A DNA stretch of 64,000 bases from Granulicella sp. L60 (GTDB lineage Bacteria; Acidobacteriota; Terriglobia; Terriglobales; Acidobacteriaceae), in assembly GCF_009765825.1 (NCBI RefSeq), contig NZ_LMUR01000022.1:98087-162086 (forward strand). The letters are read 5' to 3'. The position numbers and the translations under genes are program-made. Below, piece by piece: positions 52,246 to 59,054 of this stretch. The notes beneath the pieces were generated by a model. It was not told the DNA's origin. It saw nothing but the letters and a program-made list of their open reading frames with translations, and made no database searches. Each line of letters begins with the position of its first letter. Position 1 is the stretch's first letter.

Positions 52246-52482
52246 CTACTTTGTTTGCTTTTCGAGTTTGCTCGCGGCGGCGGCTTTTTGGGTGGCGTGT
52301 CTGGTGGCTTTGGTGTGTTTGCCGGGTTTGGGTTTGCAGCTGCCCTTGGTTCCGGGAGTTTTGCCGGGAGTGGGTTCGAAGCCGGGCCAGCAGGGGGTTT
52401 CTTTGCTGGAGGACTTCTTGGCAGGGGTCTTCTTGTTCGTGGAGGAGGATTTTTTCGCGGACGATTTGTTTGCGGTGGCCAT
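52246..52482 (-). CDS. Small lysine-rich basic protein (histone H1-like)
   Basis: 78 aa, almost a quarter Lys, with Ser/Thr/Ala/Pro (ANKSSAKKSSSTNKKTPAKK, then KPKPGKHTKATRHATQKAA). Probably disordered and DNA- or RNA-binding, comparable in composition to bacterial H1-like proteins. A single Cys-Trp-Pro stretch (PCWPGFEPTPG) in the middle is more conserved-looking. No ribosome binding site is clear. It could be a nucleoid or stress protein; unproven. Confidence 0.6.
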   Translation of the reverse strand: MATANKSSAKKSSSTNKKTPAKKSSSKETPCWPGFEPTPGKTPGTKGSCKPKPGKHTKATRHATQKAAAASKLEKQTK

Positions 52483-52555
52483 GCAGGGTTAGAGGGCAGA
52501 TGTGGGGTCTTTGTGGACGCTTCGTGGATCTTTGCTGGTGAATCGTGGCTGATTT

Positions 52556-52978
52556 TTAGCGGAGTCGTAAACGGATGGGGCCTTTTGCGGTGGCGTGATC
52601 GACGACGGCTCCGTGCTGGGTGATGACGATTTTGCGTTTGGCGACGAGGCGGCGGGCGGCGGCGCGGGCGGGCTCCATGAGGCCCTCCCAGTCGCGGCGG
52701 TTCTCGGTTCCGCCTACGGCTTTTGCGGCTTCGGATGGGCAGATGGTCTTTGCTTCGTCTCCGGCAGGGTTGCGTTCGGCGAGGAGGGAGAGGATGGCGG
52801 CTTCGAGGGCAGCGTCGGCTGCGCCGGGGTGGTGGCCGCGGCAGGCGTCGCTGCAGTACTTGATGATGTCCCAGTCCTGGGCCCACTGCTTGCGACACTG
52901 GAAGGTGCGGCCGCAGGTCTTGCAGATCTTGTCTTTGTGCGGGGTGGTGCGTTCGGGTTTGGGTTTGCGGTCGGGCAT
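52556..52978 (-). CDS. DUF2256 and DUF3253 domain protein
   Basis: 140 aa. The N-terminal part has a zinc-type knuckle KICKTCGRTFQCRKQW then KYCSDACRGH, as in DUF2256. The rest (LEAAILSLLAERNPAGDEAK, CPSEAAKAVGG, ARRLVAKRKIVITQHG) is DUF3253, a winged-helix-like domain. The fusion of the two is known from other bacteria. Function not established; nucleic-acid binding is likely. Confidence 0.8.
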   Translation of the reverse strand: MPDRKPKPERTTPHKDKICKTCGRTFQCRKQWAQDWDIIKYCSDACRGHHPGAADAALEAAILSLLAERNPAGDEAKTICPSEAAKAVGGTENRRDWEGLMEPARAAARRLVAKRKIVITQHGAVVDHATAKGPIRLRLR

Positions 52979-53025
52979 GACGCGGTGATGATGGGCAGAG
53001 TTTGGTCGCGCAGATGATGTGATGC

Positions 53026-53910
53026 CTAGTGATGCTCTACGCGGAACTCGTATCCGGCGGGAGGGTAGAAGAGTGCGGGATCCGGCTCAGTGCGATGGAT
53101 GTTGGTGAGTTCGTAGTCGGGCATCTGGCCGCTTTGATTGACCCTTGTGCCGGGGGCCTCCCGCATCTGAATCATCTCCTTCATGTCGAAGGAGTACCAA
53201 AGCTCGATCACCATCTTTGTTACGGCGCCTGATTGCGGGTTGGTGATGGTCTTTGTGCGCAGCACTCCGACTGCTTCGACGTCGCCGAAGTTCTTTTTGC
53301 CGAGGGGTTCGGTGTGGTCGACGGTGTTGTGTTCGTGGGTCTCGACGGGTTGGGTGAAGATGCCGGCCCACATGTTCTGATTGCCGTAGTGGAGGATGCG
53401 GGAGAGGCAGGAGACGGTTGCGGTGGGCTTGCCGGGAGCGACCCAAGGCTCCATCCATTGGAAGGTACAGTGCGAGACGGAATCGTTGACGGTGACTTCG
53501 TGCGCGGTGATGGTTGCGCCGTGGCCGTCGGGGCGCGGCATCTCGGTCTCATCGCGTTTTCGGCCGGCTGAGTCGCGGGCCTGACGGGTGTTGGTGCTGT
53601 ACGACTTTACCTGGCCGTTTGTCGGATCGAGGATGTGGACGGTGGTGACGAAGGTCGCGGTGTAGGGGGCGTCCACCGGCTCTGCGATGGAGTAGGTCAC
53701 ATCGTTGTCGGGTGGGTACCAGTCTGCGGGAAAGCGGGCCGAGGGGGCGGGCGCAATGCTGATGACGGAGGGATCTTTTGTTTGTTGATCCGCTTGCTTG
53801 TCTGCCTGCCGGCTTGTTTGCCCGTTGAGTTGTACGCAATAGACGGCGGCAATGAGGAGTGGAAGGCAACGCAGCGATTTCGTGTGTGATGACACCATGG
53901 TGGGCCTCAT
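53026..53910 (-). CDS. Secreted protein of unknown function
   Basis: 294 aa with a signal peptide (LRCLPLLIAAVYCVQLNGQT). After it comes a short repeated stretch SRQADKQADQQTKD, then a beta-rich domain with VTYSIAEPVDAPYTATFVTT and ELWYSFDMKEMIQM. Similar lipocalin- or LolA-like secreted proteins are scattered in this window (21039, 57986). Start ATG 53910, or ATG 53898. Function unknown. Confidence 0.6.
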   Translation of the reverse strand: MRPTMVSSHTKSLRCLPLLIAAVYCVQLNGQTSRQADKQADQQTKDPSVISIAPAPSARFPADWYPPDNDVTYSIAEPVDAPYTATFVTTVHILDPTNGQVKSYSTNTRQARDSAGRKRDETEMPRPDGHGATITAHEVTVNDSVSHCTFQWMEPWVAPGKPTATVSCLSRILHYGNQNMWAGIFTQPVETHEHNTVDHTEPLGKKNFGDVEAVGVLRTKTITNPQSGAVTKMVIELWYSFDMKEMIQMREAPGTRVNQSGQMPDYELTNIHRTEPDPALFYPPAGYEFRVEHH

Positions 53911-54184
53911 CGTTCCGTCCTACGATCCTATGTTAGTTGGTGGTGTGCTGGAAGTATAGGCATCGGTTGAGGTTGTGAAAGTTTTTTGCCTGGGGCGGAT
54001 TTTCTGTTTCTTTCGGGGCGAAGGGCGCATCTTACAAAGACATCTTTATACGTAGACGATCGGCTTCCGCAGACGTCTATTCTGTGAGGAATTTTTGTAG
54101 TGTGGGATAAGAGCGCTTATCTTCCTCGAATTTTGTTGTCGATGCGCTTGCAGGTGTGAGGCGCAAGGTTCGGTTCCAGAGAGA
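53911..54184. other. Intergenic region between divergent genes with an inverted repeat
   Basis: About 270 bp, T-rich, with no gene. It holds the inverted repeat GATAAG-agcg-CTTATC (54106-54121), which could be an operator for the cassette starting at 54185. Confidence 0.5.
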
Positions 54185-54592
54185 GTGTTGCATTTGGATC
54201 AGCTTTCCATGACGCGACGAGGTTCTGTGGATGGAGTGTCGCAGGCTCATGCCTTTGGGGGTGGACTGCTGCTGGCGTTTACTGCGCTGCTGCTGGTGGT
54301 GATGCCGTTTACGGAGTACTTCTTTCAGTTCGACCGGTTTCTGCGGGGCGGTCAGGACTGCGAGTTTAATCTTCTGCTGCTGGCGATGTTTTTTTCGATG
54401 GTGATTGTGCTCTCGCAGGGGCGTAGACAGAAGGTGGAGTCGATCCTTGCTGTGCTGCGGAGGCTGAGTGGCGTGTTTGTGGAACGAAGTCAGCCGGCGC
54501 GTGGAAGCGTGCGGGTTTTGGCGATGACGAGGGATGCGATTGCCGTGTCCAGTCGGGCGTTAGAGATGTATACCCTACCTATTCGAATCTGA
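54185..54592 (+). CDS. Two-helix membrane protein of unknown function
   Basis: 135 aa with two predicted membrane helices (GGLLLAFTALLLVVMPFTEY and EFNLLLLAMFFSMVIVLSQG) and a basic cytoplasmic tail. The start is uncertain (GTG 54185 or ATG 54209). It lies 109 bp before the radical SAM gene on the same strand and may belong to its transcript. No family recognised. Confidence 0.5.
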   Translation: MLHLDQLSMTRRGSVDGVSQAHAFGGGLLLAFTALLLVVMPFTEYFFQFDRFLRGGQDCEFNLLLLAMFFSMVIVLSQGRRQKVESILAVLRRLSGVFVERSQPARGSVRVLAMTRDAIAVSSRALEMYTLPIRI

Positions 54593-54701
54593 TTCGGCTC
54601 CTCTGGGATGAGTTTGGGGTCAACCTGCGGATGGCTCCGATGGGGTCATTCGGCCTCCTTTGCTAACCGGCGATCGCTTCGACGATCTGTTCTGGAGAGT
54701 T

Positions 54702-55727
54702 ATGAAGAAGTCAGAAGTACTGCATGCCTGGGCGGCGATTCTGGATGGAAGGGCGCCTTCGCTTTCGATTGAGATAACAAAAGAGTGCCCGCTGCGTTGT
54801 CCGGGATGCTATGCGTTCGATGCGGCTCATCTTGGAGGCGAGACGCAGTTGCGCGAGCTCTCGGACTTCAAGGGGGATGAGTTGGTGCGGCGTGTGCTTG
54901 AGGTGATCGACCGTGAAAGGCCGCTGCATGTGTCACTGGTGGGGGGCGATCCGATGGTGCGGTATCGGGAGCTGGAGCGGCTGTTGCCGGAGATTGAGCG
55001 GCGCGGGGTACATACGCAGGTGGTGACGAGCGCGTTCCGGGTGATTCCGAGTGCGTGGAAGGAGTTCAAAAAGCTGAACGTTGTGGTGTCGATCGATGGG
55101 CTGCAGCCGGAGCATGATGAGAGGCGTAAGCCTGCGACGTATGAACGGATTCTGAAGAGTATTGCGGGCTCGAAGGTGACGGTGCACTGCACGATTACGT
55201 CGCAGATTGCGCAGAGGGCGGGGTATCTGGATGAGTTTCTTGCTTTCTGGAGTGGACGGGCGGAGGTGGCGAAGGTGTGGTTCAGCCTGTTTACGCCGCA
55301 GGTGGGGGCGGTGGATGCGGAGATACTGACGGCGAACCAGAGGGCTGCGGTGATTGCGGAGCTGAGGGTGTTGCGGCTGAAGTATCCGGTGCTGGATATG
55401 CCGGAGCAGGTGCTCGATGAGATGGCGACGCCGCCGAAGAGTCCGGAGGAGTGTATCTTTGCGAGGACGACGAAGACGATCTCGGCGGACCTAACGACGC
55501 AGATTACGCCGTGCCAGTTTGGCGGGGAGCCGGATTGCGAGCAGTGCGGATGTCTGGCTTCGATGGGTCTGGCGGCAGTGGGTCATCACAAGGTGGTGGG
55601 AGGGATTACGGCGGGCGGAATCTTTATGGCGTCCGACCGTTTTGGGAGGGGATGGCGGGGTATCAAAGAAGCTTTTTCGCGGAAACCTATTCTTGCTGTC
55701 GAAGCGACGCCTTTCAAGATACTTTAA
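54702..55727 (+). CDS. Radical SAM protein with C-terminal cysteine cluster
   Basis: 341 aa. The radical SAM site is Cys29-x3-Cys33-x2-Cys36 (ECPLRCPGCYA), followed by LVGGDPMVR (SAM-binding GGE-like) and VVVSIDGLQPEHDERR. Five more cysteines (251, 271, 279, 282, 284) at the C-terminus look like an auxiliary iron-sulfur site of SPASM or twitch type. CTGGAGAG precedes the ATG. The general shape fits enzymes acting on peptides, hopanoids or small molecules; no substrate can be named. The class II aldolase gene follows after 47 bp. Confidence 0.8.
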   Translation: MKKSEVLHAWAAILDGRAPSLSIEITKECPLRCPGCYAFDAAHLGGETQLRELSDFKGDELVRRVLEVIDRERPLHVSLVGGDPMVRYRELERLLPEIERRGVHTQVVTSAFRVIPSAWKEFKKLNVVVSIDGLQPEHDERRKPATYERILKSIAGSKVTVHCTITSQIAQRAGYLDEFLAFWSGRAEVAKVWFSLFTPQVGAVDAEILTANQRAAVIAELRVLRLKYPVLDMPEQVLDEMATPPKSPEECIFARTTKTISADLTTQITPCQFGGEPDCEQCGCLASMGLAAVGHHKVVGGITAGGIFMASDRFGRGWRGIKEAFSRKPILAVEATPFKIL

Positions 55728-55774
55728 CCGTGAACCTGAAATGGGTTTCGTGACGTTGCGGAGAGGAGTAAACA

Positions 55775-56440
55775 TTGGTAGACGACGAGTGCCGTACGAT
55801 GGGCGAGTTGAGGCGAGATCTCTGCCGGTTTAGCAGGCTGCTTCATCGGCTGGGGTTCATGCCGGGGACTTCGGGTAATCTTTCGGTTCGGTTGGACAGG
55901 GAGCGTCTGCTGGTGACGCCGACGGGAATGAGCAAATTTCAGCTGCGGCCGGACGATATGGTGATCGTCGATCTTGAGGGCAGGCACCTGGAGGGCGCGC
56001 GGAAGGTGACGAGCGAGGTGAGCATGCATCTGACGGTGTATCACTTTCGCGATGATGTGGGGGCGGTGATTCATTCGCATCCGCCGATCGCGACGGCGTT
56101 TGCGTGTGCGGGACGGGGGTTGGAGCAGATGCTGTGCCAGGAGGCGGTGATGACGCTTGGGGTGGTGCCGCTGGCGAGGTATGCGACGACGGGGACGGGC
56201 GAGGTGGCGGCGAGCCTGGTGCCTTATATTCCTGGGCACGATGCGATCTTGCTGGCGAACCACGGAGCGGTGGCTTATGGGGGGACGCTGCTGCAGGCTT
56301 TTCAGAGGATGGAGACGGTGGAGCATCTGGCGCAGATTGAGCTGGTGGCGCATCAGTTGGGCGCGGCTCGGACGCTGAAGCAGGAGCAGATCAAAGAGCT
56401 TCACGATGCGAAGGCCAGGTATCTGATGAATGCGCAGTAG
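55775..56440 (+). CDS. Class II aldolase/adducin-family protein
   Basis: 221 aa with the zinc-dependent aldolase fold. GTSGNLSVRL is the phosphate-binding segment; the metal site is HSHPPIATAF with a later His in LLANHGAVAYG. Relatives include L-fuculose-phosphate aldolase and methylthioribulose-phosphate dehydratase. The TTG at 55775 has GAGAGGAG 7 nt upstream and is preferred to ATG 55799. Substrate unknown; the radical SAM neighbour may act in the same pathway. Confidence 0.82.
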   Translation: MVDDECRTMGELRRDLCRFSRLLHRLGFMPGTSGNLSVRLDRERLLVTPTGMSKFQLRPDDMVIVDLEGRHLEGARKVTSEVSMHLTVYHFRDDVGAVIHSHPPIATAFACAGRGLEQMLCQEAVMTLGVVPLARYATTGTGEVAASLVPYIPGHDAILLANHGAVAYGGTLLQAFQRMETVEHLAQIELVAHQLGAARTLKQEQIKELHDAKARYLMNAQ

Positions 56441-56458
56441 GGCGATGGCTCGGGTCTT

Positions 56459-56464
56459 TATACT
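56459..56464 (+). promoter_or_regulatory. -10-like box of tyrS
   Basis: TATACT, 9 nt before the tyrS ATG, which lacks a Shine-Dalgarno site. Confidence 0.35.
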
Positions 56465-56473
56465 TATATCGAT

Positions 56474-57721
56474 ATGACTAAGTTTCCGTCGCTGGAAGAT
56501 CAGCTTGATTTGATTACGAAGGGTGCTGCGGAGATTGTTCCGCTGGAGGCGCTGAAGGAGCGCATCACGAAGTCGATTGCAACGGGCGTGCCGATGCGGA
56601 TCAAGGCGGGGTTCGATCCGACGGCGCCGGATCTGCACCTGGGGCATACAGTGCTGCTGCGGAAGCTGAGGCACTTTCAGGTGCTTGGGCATACGGTTAT
56701 TTTTTTGATCGGGGACTCGACGGCTCTGATCGGCGATCCGACGGGACGGAATGTGACGCGGAAGCCGCTGACGCCGGAGCAGATTGCGGTGAATGCGGAG
56801 ACGTACAAGGAGCAGGTGTTCAAGATTCTGGACCGCGAGACGACGGAGGTGAGGTACAACTCCGAGTGGCTGGACAAGCTGGGGTACTACGACATGGTGA
56901 AGCTGATGGCTCAGTTCACGGTGTCGCAGATGCTGGAGCGCGAGGACTTTCATAAACGGTTCAACGAGGAGCAGCCGATTGCGCTGCATGAGCTGATCTA
57001 TCCGATTGCGCAGGGGTATGACTCGGTGGCGCTGGAGTGCGATGTGGAGCTGGGTGGGACGGATCAGAAGTTCAACCTGATGCGTGGCAGAGACTTGCAG
57101 AAGCACTATGGGCAGGCGCAGCAGATTGTGCTGATGATGCCGATTATCGAGGGGCTGGATGGCGTGCAGAAGATGTCGAAGTCGCTGGGAAATGCGATTG
57201 GGGTGCATGAGCCGGCGGGGGAGATGTATGGGAAGCTGATGTCGGTTTCGGATGAACTGATGTGGCGGTACTGGACGCTGCTGACGGATTTGCGCGGGAG
57301 CGAGATTGAGGCGATGCGAGAGCAGGTGCGCGAGGGTGCGCTGCATCCGATGCAGGCGAAGAAGAATCTGGCGTGGGCGATTACGCGGGACTTTCACTCG
57401 AAGGAAGAGGCGGACGCTGCGGCTGAGGGTTGGGCGAAGATGTTTCAGCAGCGCGGGGTGAGTGAGGATGTGCCGGTGGTGCAGGTCTCGCTTGGGGCTG
57501 AGGGGCTGGCGGTGGATGCGGCGAGTGTTCGTCTGCCGAAGTTGCTGGTGCTTGTGGGGCTGGCGAGTTCGACGGGCGAGGCTACGCGGAAGATTGCGGA
57601 GAATGCGGTGAGTGTGGATGGGGTGAAGTTCAGTGGTAAGACGCTGGACGGTGTGGAGGCGGGAGGGTTGGTTACGCTGCGGCTGGGGAAGAAGAGTGTG
57701 CGGGTGGAGTGGGTTGGTTAG
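56474..57721 (+). CDS. tyrS: Tyrosyl-tRNA synthetase
   Basis: 415-aa class I synthetase charging tRNA-Tyr. Motifs: the HIGH-like HLGH at 55-58 in PDLHLGHTVLLRKL, ELGGTDQKFNLMRGRDLQ and KMSKS in GVQKMSKSLGNA. A C-terminal S4 RNA-binding domain (VRLPKLLVLVGLASSTGEAT) ends the chain. The sequence is of the TyrZ type. Confidence 0.96.
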   Translation: MTKFPSLEDQLDLITKGAAEIVPLEALKERITKSIATGVPMRIKAGFDPTAPDLHLGHTVLLRKLRHFQVLGHTVIFLIGDSTALIGDPTGRNVTRKPLTPEQIAVNAETYKEQVFKILDRETTEVRYNSEWLDKLGYYDMVKLMAQFTVSQMLEREDFHKRFNEEQPIALHELIYPIAQGYDSVALECDVELGGTDQKFNLMRGRDLQKHYGQAQQIVLMMPIIEGLDGVQKMSKSLGNAIGVHEPAGEMYGKLMSVSDELMWRYWTLLTDLRGSEIEAMREQVREGALHPMQAKKNLAWAITRDFHSKEEADAAAEGWAKMFQQRGVSEDVPVVQVSLGAEGLAVDAASVRLPKLLVLVGLASSTGEATRKIAENAVSVDGVKFSGKTLDGVEAGGLVTLRLGKKSVRVEWVG

Positions 57722-57737
57722 TGGAGTTGCGAGGTAA

Positions 57738-57905
57738 GACAAAAGCAGATCCCTACGGGATGACAAACAAAAGGACTGGCGACAGCAACTGTAACGACAA
57801 ACGCAGATCCCCTGCGGTGATGACAAACAAAAGGGACAAACAAGAGCAACAACGGCAGGAGAACAACAATAACGGCAAGAACAATGGCAAGAGCAACGGT
57901 GATGG
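57738..57905. repeat. Dispersed repeat family B, copy 2
   Basis: GCAGATCCCTACGGG (57745) and GCAGATCCCCTGCGG (57803) with ATGACAAACAAAAGG spacers, as at 52071-52190. It continues into an AAC/GGC/AAG-rich tract (57860-57905). The region up to 57985 holds no supported gene. Confidence 0.75.
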
Positions 57906-57985
57906 CGAGAGTGGACGGTATAGGATGACTCGAGTTCTAAACACAAACCTTGTTGAAGAATGCGCATCTTAAAGACGTGGGTTCT

Positions 57986-58822
57986 ATGAAAAATCTGAGG
58001 TATTGTTCTCGTCTGTTTGTTGTGGCGGGATTTCTGCTGACAGGATGGATGCAGTTCGGTGCGGTGGATCTTCATGGGCAAGACGCCAGGGAGCCGAAGG
58101 AGATTGTGCGGACCGCGATGAATGCGGAGTTGACTGCGGATCTGAGCGATCACACTCGGTGGAAGTATCGTGATGCGCAGAAGGATGGGACGGAGACGGT
58201 CTCGATTGTGGTGGAGACGGACCATGGCTCGGTGAAGCGGCTGGTGAGCAGGAATGGGCGGCCGTTAAGCGCGGATGAGGCGAAGACGGAGGATGGGCGG
58301 GTGCAGAGTTTTATTCGCGACTCGGCTCAGCTGGCGAAACAGAAAAAAGATGGCGTGCAGGATGGGAAGAACGCGGAGGAGCTGCTGAGGATGCTTCCGG
58401 ATGCGTTTGACTGGAAGGTGCAGAGCGAGGATGCGAAGGACATTACGCTGGCTTTTGCGCCGAATACGAAGTTCAGCCCGCCGGATATGCAGGGGCGGGT
58501 GCTGGGGCAGATGGCTGGGGTGCTGGTGGTGGATAAGGGACAGAATCGCATTGTGACGATCAGCGGGAAGTTGACCGAGGACGTGACGATTGGGTGGGGG
58601 CTGCTGGGGCGGCTGCGGCAGGGTGGGACGTTCCGGGTGGAGCGGCGGGAGGTGGCGCCGGGGCTTTGGCAGATTACCGAGACCCATGTGCATATCGAGG
58701 GGAAGGCGCTGTTTTTTAAGAATATCGGGCAGCAGCAGGATGAGGTGCAGACGGAGTTTGTGCAGGTGCCGGTGGGAACTACGCTGGAACAGGCGGCGGA
58801 GATGTCTAAGAGCTTGAAGTGA
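57986..58822 (+). CDS. Secreted protein of unknown function
   Basis: 278 aa with a signal peptide (LFVVAGFLLTGWMQFGAVDL). The mature part alternates beta strands and charged helices (ARWKY-type start HTRWKYRDAQKDGTETVSIV, then MAGVLVVDKGQNRIVTISGK and QITETHVHIEGKALFFKNIG), reminiscent of LolA-like carriers. Start ATG 57986; a TTG at 57950 is possible. The large palindrome starts 5 bp after its stop codon. Function unknown. Confidence 0.6.
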   Translation: MKNLRYCSRLFVVAGFLLTGWMQFGAVDLHGQDAREPKEIVRTAMNAELTADLSDHTRWKYRDAQKDGTETVSIVVETDHGSVKRLVSRNGRPLSADEAKTEDGRVQSFIRDSAQLAKQKKDGVQDGKNAEELLRMLPDAFDWKVQSEDAKDITLAFAPNTKFSPPDMQGRVLGQMAGVLVVDKGQNRIVTISGKLTEDVTIGWGLLGRLRQGGTFRVERREVAPGLWQITETHVHIEGKALFFKNIGQQQDEVQTEFVQVPVGTTLEQAAEMSKSLK

Positions 58823-58827
58823 TTTTT

Positions 58828-59022
58828 TGTCCTGCCGGACGGGCCGCCTGCTCGGCGGGAGGTCACTTCGTGACTTGTATACCCCTTCGGTGGGTCCTCC
58901 CGTTGGTCGGAATCATGATTGTGCCGACCAGCGGGAGGAGATAGGGTGCTTGTGGCGCCACGATAAGGTATACGCGTCACGAAGTGACCTCTCGCCGAGC
59001 AGGCGGCCCGTCCGGCAGGACA
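58828..59022. repeat. Large nested palindrome (family A, copy 3, complete)
   Basis: Left arm 58828-58883 and right arm 58967-59022 are inverted copies matching at 53 of 56 positions. Inside, 58896-58910 and 58924-58938 form a second inverted repeat (14 of 15) around AATCATGATT, and GTGGCGCCAC (58952-58961) is a third palindrome. The arms recur at 2842 and 28382. No transposase is present. It lies between the secreted protein gene and RNase R. Confidence 0.9.
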
Positions 59023-59040
59023 TATCTTTCCCACAGCTTG

Positions 59041-59046
59041 TATGCT
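59041..59046 (+). promoter_or_regulatory. -10-like box of rnr
   Basis: TATGCT, 8 nt before ATG 59055. GGAGGGG fills the gap but touches the ATG, too close for normal use as a ribosome binding site. Confidence 0.35.
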
Positions 59047-59054
59047 CGGAGGGG

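Noticed and set aside
57709..57972. Open frame after tyrS rich in Asn, Lys and Gln
   Set aside because: It consists of repeat family B sequence and lacks a start signal.
55724..58225. 833-codon open frame on the minus strand
   Set aside because: It lies antisense to the class II aldolase, tyrS and a secreted protein, all with clear family motifs. Its product is dominated by Arg, His, Leu and Pro, as expected for a shadow frame in GC-rich DNA.
58827..59054. N-terminal extension of RNase R through the palindrome
   Set aside because: The frame is open, but the coded residues are palindrome sequence and the family N-terminus begins at 59055.
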